Shown here piece after piece: positions 1 through 12,200 of a stretch of 64,000 nt of DNA (position 1 is the stretch's first letter; every line of letters starts with the position of its first letter). The stretch is from Ceratopteris richardii (lineage: Eukaryota > Streptophyta > Polypodiopsida > Polypodiales > Pteridaceae), in assembly GCA_020310875.1 (NCBI GenBank), contig CM035431.1, positions 15,605,767 through 15,669,766 on the forward strand. The letters run 5' to 3'. Both the position numbers and the translations under genes were made by a program. The notes beneath the pieces are model-generated. The model did not search any database, had not been told where the DNA came from, and was given only the letters and a program-made list of their open reading frames with translations.

Positions 1-1648
1 TTGACCCTCATTCAGCACACCACAAAGGCGTGTGAGGCTTGGAACATATTGAGAAAGCAATATGAAACTCAAAATTAGATATGGATTCAGAACTTGGAAA
101 ATCAACTAGCAGTAGAGAGGTTTGTTGATGGAGAGACTGATGAAGTGTTCATCACTCGCATAAAGAATCTACGAGATCAAATGGTGGGAGTATGTGTACC
201 AAATTCAAGTGAGGAGCTAGCTCGGCGTTGTCTCCAAATTTGTCCACCAAAGTTCGACGGTTCGATAGTTGCCCTTAATACCCAGATCAGACAGCAACCA
301 CTAACCTTTGAAGAATTCAGTGCCTTATTCATGGAGGAGGACTATAGCTCAAGGCAAGGAATGACAGTGGCAAAGGAGAAGTTGCAATCATGGTAAATGC
401 CAAAGGTACTAAAGCTGATTCTTCAAAAGATGGGGACAAAAAGAAAAAAGACAAGAAGAAGTTCAAAGGAGAGTGTTTCCATTGTAAGAAGAAAGGCCAC
501 AGAATATAAGACTATCACATTAAGCAGGTAGAGGAGAAGACTGCTCTTCAAAAGTGGAAAGGGGAAAGAGGTTGCTAACACTGCTGAAAATAAGCTTGAG
601 TGTTTTGTTACGATAGAGGAAATGTGTTCCTTAGCTGAAGATTCAACTATGAATGACTCATGGGTATTGGAAAATGGTGCCTCTCATCACATGACAAGCA
701 GAAAAGACCTTTACATTTCCTTATAGCCTCTCGAGGAACCCATCATGGTAAAGGTAAGTAACAATGCAAGATGTCTTGCTAAGGGCAAAGGTATGGTGTC
801 TTCATTAACCATAATAAGGACATTAGGAAGCTTTTCATACGTGTTTTATGTTCCACAAATCGAACGAAATTTAATTTTGGTAGCTTCTATAACTAATCAA
901 GGTCATCAGGTGTCTTTCAACAAGACAAGAGCTGAGATTTTGGACCGTAACAACAATGTTGTTCGGACGGGAATAAAGAGCAGCAACCTGTGTGAGTTGT
1001 CTGCTCTTATAGCCACAATTTGTGTGGGAAAAAGTAAGCTTTGGCATGAGAGATTTTGCCACATAGGGTAGCAAGTACTGAAAGAGATGCACCGGAAAGG
1101 TATGGTTGCTCACCTCCCTCCGGTTGTAGAGATGAAAGAGCCGTGTGAAGCTTGCATGATGGGCAAGCAGTAGAGGAAGGCATTTCCACTAGGAAGCAAG
1201 AATAGAGCAAGCAATCCTCTTGAGTTGGTGCATACTGACTGTGCAAAAAAAATTTCTATGTAAACCTTGTGAGGATCTTCTACTTCATGTTACTCATCGA
1301 TGACTATAGCAGGAAGATGTGGGTGCACTTTCTTCATGATAAGGCTCAAGCTTTGGTAAGTTTAAAGAATGGCTTCAGCTTGTTGAAACGAAAACAAGGA
1401 AAAAGATGAAGAAATTCAAGACAGATGGCAGGGATGAGTTCACATCAATAGAATTTGATTATTTTTGTGAGGGCAAAGGAATCAAGCATGAACTCACAAT
1501 GATGCATAGCCCTCAATAGAACGGTGTTGCTGAATGTCAGAATCAAACCATCATGGAAATAGCAAGGTGCATGATGAAGGGCAAAGGTCTTCCTAATCAT
1601 TTTTGGGTAGAGGCCATAAACATGGCTGTTTATGTTCTGAATCATCGC
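1..1648 (+). mobile_element. Ty1/Copia family A, gag to integrase part (left arm), broken
   Basis: This is a plus-strand Copia fossil that starts before the window. A gag domain is readable at 94-396. It is followed by a lysine-rich stretch and a CCHC-like zinc knuckle near 470-510 (CFHCKKKGHR). A protease motif resembling the D-S-G-A site lies near 660-700 (ENGASHHMTS). The pre-integrase zinc motif reads KLWHERFCHIG near 1035-1070, and integrase core blocks lie near 1290-1510 (LLIDDYSRKMW). It stops inside integrase at about 1648, where it abuts family B on the other strand. No reverse transcriptase of this family is present. It is heavily decayed, with many breaks. Confidence 0.85.
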
Positions 1649-4600
1649 ATATCGTCGACATAAAGTATCAAGCATATCAAGCTGCCATCTGAGAATCTCT
1701 TTGTGTAGAGATAATGATCCTCATTGCTTCGAGAATAGCCTTGGGACTTCATAAAAGCATCAACCTTTTGGTACCATTGACTAAGGGATTGTTTAAGTCC
1801 ATACAAGCTCTTCTTGAGCTTACAACTAGAATTTCCTTGGCAGGAACTACATAACCCTCTGGTTGTTCCGTATAGATCTCATATGTAAGATCTCCATGCA
1901 AGAAAGCAGTTTTCACATCCATTTGGACTAGCTCTAAGTCCACCATTGCAATGAATCCAAGCAACATGCACAGGGTAGTCATCTTGACCACTAGAGAGAA
2001 GATTTCCTCAAAATCAACACCATGTTTTTGCTTAAACCCTTTGCAACAAGTCATGCTTTATACTTTGGAGAAGCACTATCTAATGTGAATTTCAGCTTAT
2101 ATACCCATTTACATGGTAAAGCTTTCTTTCCCTTTGGCAAAGGTACTAAATCCCAAGCACCATTCTTGTGAATAGAATCTAGCTCACTCTTCATGGCATG
2201 CTCCCACTTGACATGATCCTCTCTCTGCATAGCCTCTTTGTAGCAAGAAGGCTCACCAACATCTGTTAGCATAACAAAATCTAAACCTGGAACATATCTA
2301 TTAGGTGGATGTGAGACACGTGTAGGGTGTCTCAATGGTTGCTGATCTAATTGACATTCCCTTGACGTCCCTATGTGCAGCATTTTATACATGCTAACTG
2401 GAGGGCTAGTATCCTCAAACACCACTCTTCTCAATTCAACCTCCTTATGGGCTGTTTATGCATCTTAGAATCATTGAAAATGAAATCACTACTTTTGATC
2501 ACTGACTGTGTTTCAGGATCCATAAGCGATATCCAAATTGTCCTTCTCGATCATATCCAAGAAAAATGCATTTCTTTGACTTATGGTCCAACTTTTGCCT
2601 AAGACTCTTGGGTATATGAACATATGCTTCACACCCAAAACTCAAAGATGATCATAATATGGCGGCTTCCTATCCATAACTCTTGTGCCACTTTCAGGAC
2701 CTTTGGCAATACTAGGTGAAAGGTTAATCACATGAACTATAGTCAATACTGCTTCTGCCCAAAAGCCTTGTGAGAGGTTTGCATGATGCAACATTGAAAC
2801 TACTCTATCTTGAATAGTTCTATTCATCCTCTCAGCTACACCATTCTGTACTGGGGTATAAGGAGCTGCAAACTCTCTATGAATCCCTCTAGAGTGACAG
2901 AAAAGGCTGAATTCATGTGAGGTTTACTCACCCCCATTATCTGAACGTAAAGCCTTAAGCTTAGTTCCTTTTTCAGTCTCAGTTGAAGCAAGCCATTTTC
3001 TGAAAGTAGGGAATACCCAGACTTTTGTAGTGGCATCATCTATGAAAGTGACAAAGTAAAGAGAACCACTAAGGAACTAGTGGGCATAGGACCACACACA
3101 TCTGTATGAACAAGATCTAAAGGCTGAATTGAGGAGTCAATGTGTGTTTTGTGCACATTTCTGGTTTGCTTTCGATATTGACAATGCTCACAAAATGAAA
3201 AATCACAGAAAGATAACACAGGTAAGTAGCCAGAACGAGAAAGATTTTCCATTCCACTACAAGATATATGGCCCAAACGACCATGCCAAATACAATCCAT
3301 ATGCTATTCAGTAGCAGCCTAACAAGTGTTCTTTCTATGATACAAATAAAGGATAAAGTGAGCCAACTTTGCTTCCTTTTGTAATAACTATATTGCCCTT
3401 TGATATACGAAAGGACTGAGCATAAAAGACCATCTTGTAACCAAGGTCATCAAGTTGACTAGCTGACATCAAACTATGTGATAACTATGGTACATGACGT
3501 ACATTATGCATAGTAAATTTTGAACCATCAATGAATTGCACAACCACATCTCCAATCCCCACAACTTCACACTGGTAAGAGTCACCAAGCCTCATGGTAC
3601 CAAGAGACTTTGTTGCATGATTAGAGAACCATTCTTTGTGTGGGGTCACATGGAAAGAAGCACCAGAATCTAACAGCCACGTGTGGGAAAGAGAATCAAC
3701 CATAAGAACCTCAGTTGGCCCACTACTATCAAGTGTCAACACATCAACATCATCAAAAATAGCATTTATTTCTTCAATCTTCACAATCGAAGTAGATGGT
3801 GCACGTAACTATTTAACATGCCCATCAACATTCTGTCCTTTACCTTTAGCATTCTTTAATGCATAACAATCTCTCTTCATGTGTCCTCTCTTATGACAAT
3901 AATGGCATTCAATATCCCTCTTCCTCGATTTACTTCTACTCTTATTCCATTGACCATTCTTTTCCTTGTTCTTGCTCCTGTCACGTTGTTGATTCTTTCC
4001 TTGCTAAGAATCATGAACATTATATGCATCTCCACTTTGAGTGCCAACCATAGATTTTCTATGAATCTTCTCACTCAATAGTGCTCCACATATGTCATCA
4101 TAGACAAGTTTACTTACCACCACGTGCACTATTGCTAATAGCTGTGCAAAACGTATCCCATGATGATGGCAAGGTGCATAACAACAATACTGCTTTCATT
4201 TCATTATCCATATCCATTTTTTGAGCTTGTAACTAGGAGAATATAGCATCAAACTCATTTAGATGAGTAGCAACACTATTTGTGTCCTTCATGCAAAGGT
4301 CATATAATTTTCTCATCAGATACACTTTATTTGATGTTGTCTCTTTTTCATATGTATTGCATAACTTCTTCCAAAGCTCCTCTGCACTTCCACAGTCTAA
4401 TACTGTAAAGTAAACATTATCTGCCAGGTGCAAGCGAATGGTAGACCTAACCATTTCATCTAACTCATCCCAATCATTTTCATCCATGTGAGCAGGCTTA
4501 TTTGAAATCCCATTTTGCTCGCTTCCATTGCCCTCTTTGAATCAATACATCTTTAATCTGATTCTTCCATAGAGCAAAGTTTGTGCCATCCAATTTTCGG

Positions 4601-4803
4601 ATTTTGAAATGGTCTTTGCCCTGCAAGTTATAGCTCCTCCTTGGAACACTGGCACTAGACCATGATCCACCAGATGTCTTGAGACCTCTGAGGCCATGAT
4701 GGTAGAGAACCAAATAGAATAATAATGGAACTAGAAGAGTCCAAACACCAATGAATAAGTGTATCAAGGAGTAAATCGACCACTGTATAGTTGGCAAAAC
4801 CAA
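1649..4803 (-). mobile_element. Ty1/Copia family B, gag to reverse transcriptase part (left arm), broken
   Basis: Read on the minus strand, gag begins near 4720 and contains KIRKLDGTNFALWKNQIKD. The UBN2-type gag follows at 4487-4233, and a basic region with a CCHC knuckle lies near 3870-3900. The protease block is near 3690 (WLLDSGASFHVTPH). The pre-integrase and integrase blocks run from 3300 to 2640 (WHGRLGH, VHTDVCGPM). The first half of reverse transcriptase runs from 2230 to 1750 (KWVYKLKF, QMDVKTAFLHGDL). It ends at the YVDD active-site region at about 1649, where family A begins on the opposite strand. It is a different family from A by sequence. It is an old copy with many breaks. 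Confidence 0.85.
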
Positions 4804-5988
4804 AAATTTGGAAAGATTTTGCCAGATTATCCTCTACAAAATGAGCATATGACCAGTGTCAAAATATCATAAAAATATAAGTACTAACATGTTTATTATG
4901 CATAGTGAATTACTGACTGCACTGCATATAATCAGTTACCCAATAGAAGCCAACTAGGCTTATCGAGCACCTATGAACAACTATCATACATCTCCTATGG
5001 CGAGGTGGGTAAGTCTTCCGTGTGCATCACCAAAGAGACCCTGACATTTGGGTATCTCCCAGTTAAGAAAACCTCACCACGACCCTCTTTATCAAACATA
5101 AAAGGCTTTATGCAAAAAACGTAACCGCTATATCAATGACCACATGGATGTACATAAGCGATATCCATAGAAGCGTACATGGTGTGTATGTGCTCCATAT
5201 ATACAGTAAAATTACACTAAAAGGCTGAATGCACAGCACAAAAACTAGCCAACAACACTTGCAAGTGTCTGTCAACTCTAATGTTTTATGCTAAAAGACC
5301 CGCATAAATTTGCAGTGGCTACTCCCACCAAAACCGAAAACCTTTTGAGAAACTTGTAGTTTTATGAGTGTCGCTGGAAACACAGCCCCAAAGGTTGATA
5401 TTTATTGTCAGAGAAGTACAAGGAATACTCTTCTTGATTTTCTTGGACCTGTGTGAAGAGAACTATGTGCGAAAGTACTCCAAAATGGCTTCAAAGACAC
5501 CCCAGAAATGCTTCAAAAACAAGCTTTGAAAGCAAAGAATGAAGCTTTGAGGGACCAAAAACATGTTTAAGGTAATTTTAACCTTAGTCTTTCCCCTTCT
5601 TCAGACACCACAAGAGTGTAGCTTAGTGGCAAGAGATTGCCACGGTTAAGCGATCTCTGGGGGGAACAATACTGGGATGGGTGACCTCCAGGAAGTACGA
5701 GGAACCTCTATCTTCCTGATCGTTGAGGTCCTCCCTTGCGTGCGATTCAGTCCCGAGTTGTGGGACTTCTTGTAATACTTAGGTATTCTTGTATTATTTC
5801 CCCTATGTGGGTGCTCTTGTAATCAAAAGTATAGTTCCAAAATCTTGTCTAGTTTATTCAAAGGGCACAATCTAGTGCTCCCATGACAATATATGCAATA
5901 AAAATGGAGCTGAAAAAGTTGAATTTATTGTTAGATATGCTCAATCCTCCACCTCATGTGACCACAAATGATCCATGGTGCTCTAAGT
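4804..5988 (-). mobile_element. Probable LTR/leader zone of Copia B (left arm), limits unresolved
   Basis: This lies on the 5' side of the Copia B gag and has no open frame. It is AT-rich and contains the 5S-like segment at 5614-5706, described separately. The stretch 5220-5360 resembles 6655-6785 (shared core near CAACACTTGCAAGTGTC), which suggests two related LTR or leader segments. I could not find clear TG...CA ends or a primer-binding site, so the LTR limits are open. Confidence 0.4.
5614..5706 (+). repeat. 5S rRNA-derived segment (Cassandra-like LTR or 5S-type SINE), left arm
   Basis: The stretch from about 5644 resembles the second half of plant 5S rRNA, including the internal promoter: ggttaagcg for box A, and tgggatgggtgacctcc followed by ggaagtacgagg for box C and the 3' part. 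Just upstream, tagcttagtggc resembles a tRNA A box. Cassandra elements, known across vascular plants, carry 5S sequence in their LTRs, and SINE3-type elements carry 5S heads. Either could explain it. The first half of 5S is not recognisable, so this is not a functional 5S gene. Confidence 0.6.
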
Positions 5989-6648
5989 TGTAAGGCCCCC
6001 ATTATGAGGAGAAGCCATTATGAGAGCCCGGACATTTTGTGGAACCCTAACTTCCAAGTTAGATGAGGTCTATGTGTGACGTTGATGGTTATAGATGATC
6101 TTTGTGAGCCTAGCCGTCAGGTTAGGTAGGGCATAAACTTCCAGGCCATTGGGTTATCATTTAAGGTGAAAATAAAGGCCCTATGGCGTCGCGCGGTTTC
6201 CCCATAGAACCTTAATGGGGGGAGTGCAGAGGGGGGCTTGCCCCCTTCTGCGGGGTCCGGGGGGCCTATCCCCCCGGCCCGTAGGGCCGAGACGGTAGGA
6301 CTTCTGGTCGTGGAGATATTGTCGGATCATATATTTTACCGACTAATTTGTATCTCCCGACTACGTTTATCTATACCGAACCGCCTTGTAAAAGCTATAT
6401 AAGCACAACCCAGGTTTAGCTTTATACAGCATTGCGCACTAGTAAGCCCTTCATCTAGAGTCTGTCTAGATCGCCATCTAAGCTCCACAGTGGGAGCGCA
6501 CGGGTGGACAGCACCATCATTGTAACTGCATTATGCTTTGCAATCTGAGAATTTGAGTTCTCTACCTCTCAGTCTACGTCTATCTTTGTCTGCGTTTTTC
6601 TCTCAACTCTGTCTACAGGTCTATTCCGCTGTGCTGTTATTTCTTACA
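5989..6648 (+). mobile_element. 660-bp LTR, family H (left arm)
   Basis: The segment begins TGTAAGG and ends TTCTTACA, so the ends form the inverted repeat TGTAAG/CTTACA. A TATA-like box (TATATAAG) lies at 6396-6403. A very GC-rich, hairpin-prone stretch lies at about 6225-6300. No coding frame is present. No matching 5-bp flanks were found, so a simple solo LTR is not proven. A diverged reverse-oriented copy lies at 39458-39878. The parent family (Copia or Gypsy) cannot be told from an LTR alone. Confidence 0.75.
6396..6403 (+). promoter_or_regulatory. TATA-like box of LTR H
   Basis: TATATAAG lies in the middle of the LTR, about 250 bases before its 3' end, which is a usual place for an LTR promoter. 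The mirror copy is in the right arm. Activity is unknown. Confidence 0.5.
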
Positions 6649-7381
6649 TTTATAGCCCAATGCTAGCTAGCAACACCTCCAAGTGTCACTGAACTCTGTT
6701 CTTTTGAGCCTAAAAACCTACATAATCTTGTGTTGGTTGCATCAACCATAACTAAAAGCCTTCCAAGAAACTTGTAAGAAGACTAAATGGCAGTTCCGTG
6801 ATGAAGCTAAATGTACACTATCAAGGAGACATAACCTCAAGGGACTTTAGCTCCAAGAATGATCTTTGGACTAATGTTTTGACTTGTCTAGTCCAACCTA
6901 TTGTCACGAGGAAGAAGATAAGGAAGAGAGCTCTCACACACACTCTCACAATTAAAGAGAAGCACACACTCAGATTGAGGCAAGGAAGAATGATCTTCTT
7001 CTTCTTCTACTACATGTAGTAGAAGAAGAAGAAGATCATTCTTCCTTGCCTCAATCTGAGTGTGTGCTTCTCTTTAATTGTGAGAGTGTGTGTGAGAGCT
7101 CTCTTCCTTATCTTCTTCCTCGTGACAATAGGTTGGACTAGACAAGTCAAAACATTAGTCCAAAGATCATTCTTGGAGCTAAAGTCCCTTGAGGTTATGT
7201 CTCCTTGATAGTGTACATTTAGCTTCATCACGGAACTGCCATTTAGTCTTCTTACAAGTTTCTTGGAAGGCTTTTAGTTATGGTTGATGCAACCAACACA
7301 AGATTATGTAGGTTTTTAGGCTCAAAAGAACAGAGTTCAGTGACACTTGGAGGTGTTGCTAGCTAGCATTGGGGCTATAAA
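6649..7381. repeat. Axis segment of the palindrome with LTR-like end sequence
   Basis: The axis is flanked by two mirrored copies of an approximately 366-bp segment. The part nearest the axis, best read on the plus strand at 7035-7130, resembles 40150-40240, where the same kind of sequence ends just before a tRNA-Met-type primer-binding site. So the axis seems to lie in or next to a Copia LTR end. The mirrored short open frames at 6798-7019 and 7010-7231 are identical by symmetry and look non-coding. Confidence 0.5.
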
Positions 7382-8040
7382 TGTAAGAAATAACAGCACA
7401 GCGGAATAGACCTGTAGACAGAGTTGAGAGAAAAACGCAGACAAAGATAGACGTAGACTGAGAGGTAGAGAACTCAAATTCTCAGATTGCAAAGCATAAT
7501 GCAGTTACAATGATGGTGCTGTCCACCCGTGCGCTCCCACTGTGGAGCTTAGATGGCGATCTAGACAGACTCTAGATGAAGGGCTTACTAGTGCGCAATG
7601 CTGTATAAAGCTAAACCTGGGTTGTGCTTATATAGCTTTTACAAGGCGGTTCGGTATAGATAAACGTAGTCGGGAGATACAAATTAGTCGGTAAAATATA
7701 TGATCCGACAATATCTCCACGACCAGAAGTCCTACCGTCTCGGCCCTACGGGCCGGGGGGATAGGCCCCCCGGACCCCGCAGAAGGGGGCAAGCCCCCCT
7801 CTGCACTCCCCCCATTAAGGTTCTATGGGGAAACCGCGCGACGCCATAGGGCCTTTATTTTCACCTTAAATGATAACCCAATGGCCTGGAAGTTTATGCC
7901 CTACCTAACCTGACGGCTAGCTCACAAAGATCATCTATAACCATCAACGGTCACACATAGACCTCATCTAACTTGGAAGTTAGGGTTCCACAAATGTCCG
8001 GGCTCTCATAATGGCTTCTCCTCATAATGGGGGCCTTACA
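7382..8040 (-). mobile_element. LTR, family H (right arm mirror copy)
   Basis: This is the mirror of 5989-6648, with the same TGTAAG...CTTACA ends, TATA box and GC-rich hairpin stretch. The differences from the left copy are few and mostly changes in the length of single-base runs. Confidence 0.75.
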
Positions 8041-9225
8041 ACTTAGAGCACCATGGATCATTTGTGGTCACATGAGGGTGGAGGATTGAGCATATCTAAC
8101 AATAAATTCAACTTTTCAGCTCCATTTTATTGCATATATTGTCATGGGAGCACTAGATTGTGCCCTTTGAATAAACTAGACAAGATTTTGGAACTATACT
8201 TTTGATTACAAGAGCACCCACATAGGGGAAATAATACAAGAATACCTAAGTATTACAAGAAGTCCCACAACTCGGGACTGAATCGCACGCAAGGGAGGAC
8301 CTCAACGATCAAGGAAGATAGAGGTTCCTCGTACTTCCTGGAGGTCACCCATCCCAGTATTGTTCCCCCAGAGATCGCTTAACCGTGGCAATCTCTTGCC
8401 ACTAAGCTACACTCTTGTGGTGTCTGAAGAAGGGGAAAGACTAAGGTTAAAATTACCTTAAACATGTTTTGGTCCCTCAAAGCTTCATTCTTTGCTTTCA
8501 AAGCTTGTTTTTGAAGCATTTCTGGGGTGTCTTTTGAAGCCATTTTGGAGTACTTTCGCACATAGTTCTCTTCACACAGGTCCAAGAAAATCAAGAAGAG
8601 TATTCCTTGTACTTCTCTGACAATAAATATCAACCTTTGGGGCTGTGTTTCCAGCGACACTCATAAAACTACAAGTTTCTCAAAAGGTTTTCGGTTTTGG
8701 TGGGAGTAGCCACTGCAAATTTATGCGGGGTCTTTTAGCATAAAACATTAGAGTTGACAGACACTTGCAAGTGTTGTTGGCTAGTTTTTGTGCTGTGCAT
8801 TCAGCCTTTTAGTGTAATTTTACTGTATATATGGAGCACATACACACCATGTACGCTTCTATGGATATCGCTTATGTACATCCATGTGGTCATTGATATA
8901 GCGGTTACGTTTTTTGCATAAAGCCTTTTATGTTTGATAAAGAGGGTCGTGGTGAGGTTTTCTTAACTGGGAGATACCCAAATGTCAGGGTCTCTTTGGT
9001 GATGCACACGGAAGACTTACCCAACCTCGCCATAGGAGATGTATGATAGTTGTTCATAGGTGCTCGATAAGCCTAGTTGGCTTCTATTGGGTAACTGATT
9101 ATATGCAGTGCAGTCAGTAATTCACTATGCATATAAACATGTTAGTACTTATATTTTTATGATATTTTGACACTGGTCATATGCTCATTTTGTAGAGGAT
9201 AATCTGGCAAAATCTTTCCAAATTT
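8041..9225 (+). mobile_element. Probable LTR/leader zone of Copia B (right arm)
   Basis: This is the mirror of 4804-5988. It contains the reverse-oriented 5S-like segment (8323-8416) and leads into the Copia B gag. It has no open frame that I trust, and the LTR ends were not resolved. Confidence 0.4.
8323..8416 (-). repeat. 5S rRNA-derived segment, right arm mirror copy
   Basis: This is the reverse complement of 5614-5706, with the same 5S-like box A and box C sequence and the same upstream tRNA-A-box-like stretch. Confidence 0.6.
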
Positions 9226-12200
9226 TTGGTTTTGCCAACTATACAGTGGTCGATTTACTCCTTGATACACTTATTCATTGGTGTTTGGACTCTTCTAGTT
9301 CCATTATTATTCTATTTGGTTCTCTACCATCATGGCCTCAGAGGTCTCAAGACATCTGGTGGATCATGGTCTAGTGCCAGTGTTCCAAGGAGGAGCTATA
9401 ACTTGCAGGGCAAAGACCATTTCAAAATCCGAAAATTGGATGGCACAAACTTTGCTCTATGGAAGAATCAGATTAAAGATGTATTGATTCAAAGAGGGCA
9501 ATGGAAGCGAGCAAAATGGGATTTCAAATAAGCCTGCTCACATGGATGAAAATGATTGGGATGAGTTAGATGAAATGGTTAGGTCTACCATTCGCTTGCA
9601 CCTGGCAGATAATGTTTACTTTACAGTATTAGACTGTGGAAGTGCAGAGGAGCTTTGGAAGAAGTTATGCAATACATATGAAAAAGAGACAACATCAAAT
9701 AAAGTGTATCTGATGAGAAAATTATATGACCTTTGCATGAAGGACACAAATAGTGTTGCTACTCATCTAAATGAGTTTGATGCTATATTCTCCTAGTTAC
9801 AAGCTCAAAAAATGGATATGGATAATGAAATGAAAGCAGTATTGTTGTTATGCACCTTGCCATCATCATGGGATACGTTTTGCACAGCTATTAGCAATAG
9901 TGCACGTGGTGGTAAGTAAACTTGTCTATGATGACATATGTGGAGCACTATTGAGTGAGAAGATTCATAGAAAATCTATGGTTGGCACTCAAAGTGGAGA
10001 TGCATATAATGTTCATGATTCTTAGCAAGGAAAGAATCAACAACGTGACAGGAGCAAGAACAAGGAAAAGAATGGTCAATGGAATAAGAGTAGAAGTAAA
10101 TCGAGGAAGAGGGATATTGAATGCCATTATTGTCATAAGAGAGGACACATGAAGAGAGATTGTTATGCATTAAAGAATGCTAAAGGTAAAGGACAGAATG
10201 TTGATGGGCATGTTAAATAGTTACGTGCACCATCTACTTCGATTGTGAAGATTGAAGAAATAAATGCTATTTTTGATGATGTTGATGTGTTGACACTTGA
10301 TAGTAGTGGGCCAACTGAGGTTTCTTATGGTTGATTCTCTTTCCCACACGTGGCTGTTAGATTCTGGTGCTTCTTTCCATGTGACCCCACACAAAGAATG
10401 GTTCTCTAATCATGCAACAAAGTCTCTTGGTACCATGAGGCTTGGTGACTCTTACCAGTGTGAAGTTGTGGGGATTGGAGATGTGGTTGTGCAATTCATT
10501 GATGGTTCAAAATTTACTATGCATAATGTACGTCATGTACCATAGTTATCACATAGTTTGATGTCAGCTAGTCAACTTGATGACCTTGGTTACAAGATGG
10601 TCTTTTATGCTCAGTCCTTTCGTATATCAAAGGGCAATATAGTTATTACAAAAGGAAGCAAAGTTGGCTCACTTTATCCTTTATTTGTATCATAGAAAGA
10701 ACACTTGTTAGCTGCTACTGAATAGCATATGGATTGTATTTGGCATGGTCGTTTGGGCCATATATCTTGTAGTGGAATGGAAAATCTTTCTCGTTCTGGC
10801 TACTTACCTGTGTTATCTTTCTGTGATTTTTCATTTTGTGAGCATTGTCAATATCGAAAGCAAACCAGAAATGTGCACAAAACACACATTGACTCCTCAA
10901 TTCAGCCTTTAGATCTTGTTCATACAGATGTGTGTGGTCCTATGCCCACTAGTTCCTTAGTGGTTCTCTTTACTTTGTCACTTTCATAGATGATGCCACT
11001 ACAAAAGTCTGGGTATTCCCTACTTTCAGAAAATGGCTTGCTTCAACTGAGACTGAAAAAGGAACTAAGCTTAAGGCTTTACGTTCAGATAATGGGGGTG
11101 AGTAAACCTCACATGAATTCAGCCTTTTCTGTCACTCTAGAGGGATTCATAGAGAGTTTGCAGCTCCTTATACCCCAGTACAGAATGGTGTAGCTGAGAG
11201 GATGAATAGAACTATTCAAGATAGAGTAGTTTCAATGTTGCATCATGCAAACCTCTCACAAGGCTTTTGGGCAGAAGCAGTATTGACTATAGTTCATGTG
11301 ATTAACCTTTCACCTAGTATTGCCAAAGGTCTGAAAGTGGCACAAGAGTTATGGATAGGAAGCCGCCATATTATGATCATCTTTGAGTTTTTGGGTGTGA
11401 AGCATATGTTCATATACCCAAGAGTCTTAGGCAAAAGTTGGACCATAAGTCAAAGAAATGCATTTTTCTTGGATATGATCGAGAAGGACAATTTGGATAT
11501 CGCTTATGGGATCCTGAAACACAGTCAGTGATCAAAAGTAGTGATTTCATTTTCAATGATTCTAAGATGCATAAACAGCCCATAAGGAGGTTGAATTGAG
11601 AAGAGTGGTGTTTGAGGATACTAGCCCTCCAGTTAGCATGTATAAAAATGCTGCACATAGGGACGTTCAAGGGAATGTCAATTAGATCAGCAACCATTGA
11701 GACACCCTACACGTGTCTCACATCCACCTAATAGATATGTTCCAGGTTTAGATTTTGTTATGCTAACAGATGTTGGTGAGCCTTCTTGCTACAAAGAGGC
11801 TATGCAGAGAGAGGATCATGTCAAGTGGGAGCATGCCATGAAGAGTGAGCTAGATTCTATTCACAAGAATGGTGCTTGGGATTTAGTACCTTTGCCAAAG
11901 GGAAAGAAAGCTTTACCATGTAAATGGGTATATAAGCTGAAATTCACATTAGATAGTGCTTCTCCAAAGTATAAAGCATGACTTGTTGCAAAGGGTTTTA
12001 AGCAAAAACATGGTGTTGATTTTGAGGAAATCTTCTCTCTAGTGGTCAAGATGACTACCCTGTGCATGTTGCTTGGATTCATTGCAATGGTGGACTTAGA
12101 GCTAGTCCAAATGGATGTGAAAACTGCTTTCTTGCATGGAGATCTTACATATGAGATCTATACGGAACAACCAGAGGGTTATGTAGTTCCTGCCAAGGAA

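Noticed and set aside
5614-5706. A functional 5S rRNA gene
   Set aside because: Only the 3' half of 5S is recognisable, with several changes, and it sits inside repeat sequence without tandem 5S units.
5989-6648. Clean solo LTR with target-site duplication
   Set aside because: The inner ends are clear, but the flanking five bases do not match (aagt-type against tttat), so a simple solo-LTR history is not supported.
6798-7231. Two identical 73-residue open frames facing each other at the palindrome axis
   Set aside because: They are the same sequence by mirror symmetry, show no known domain and lie in LTR-like sequence.
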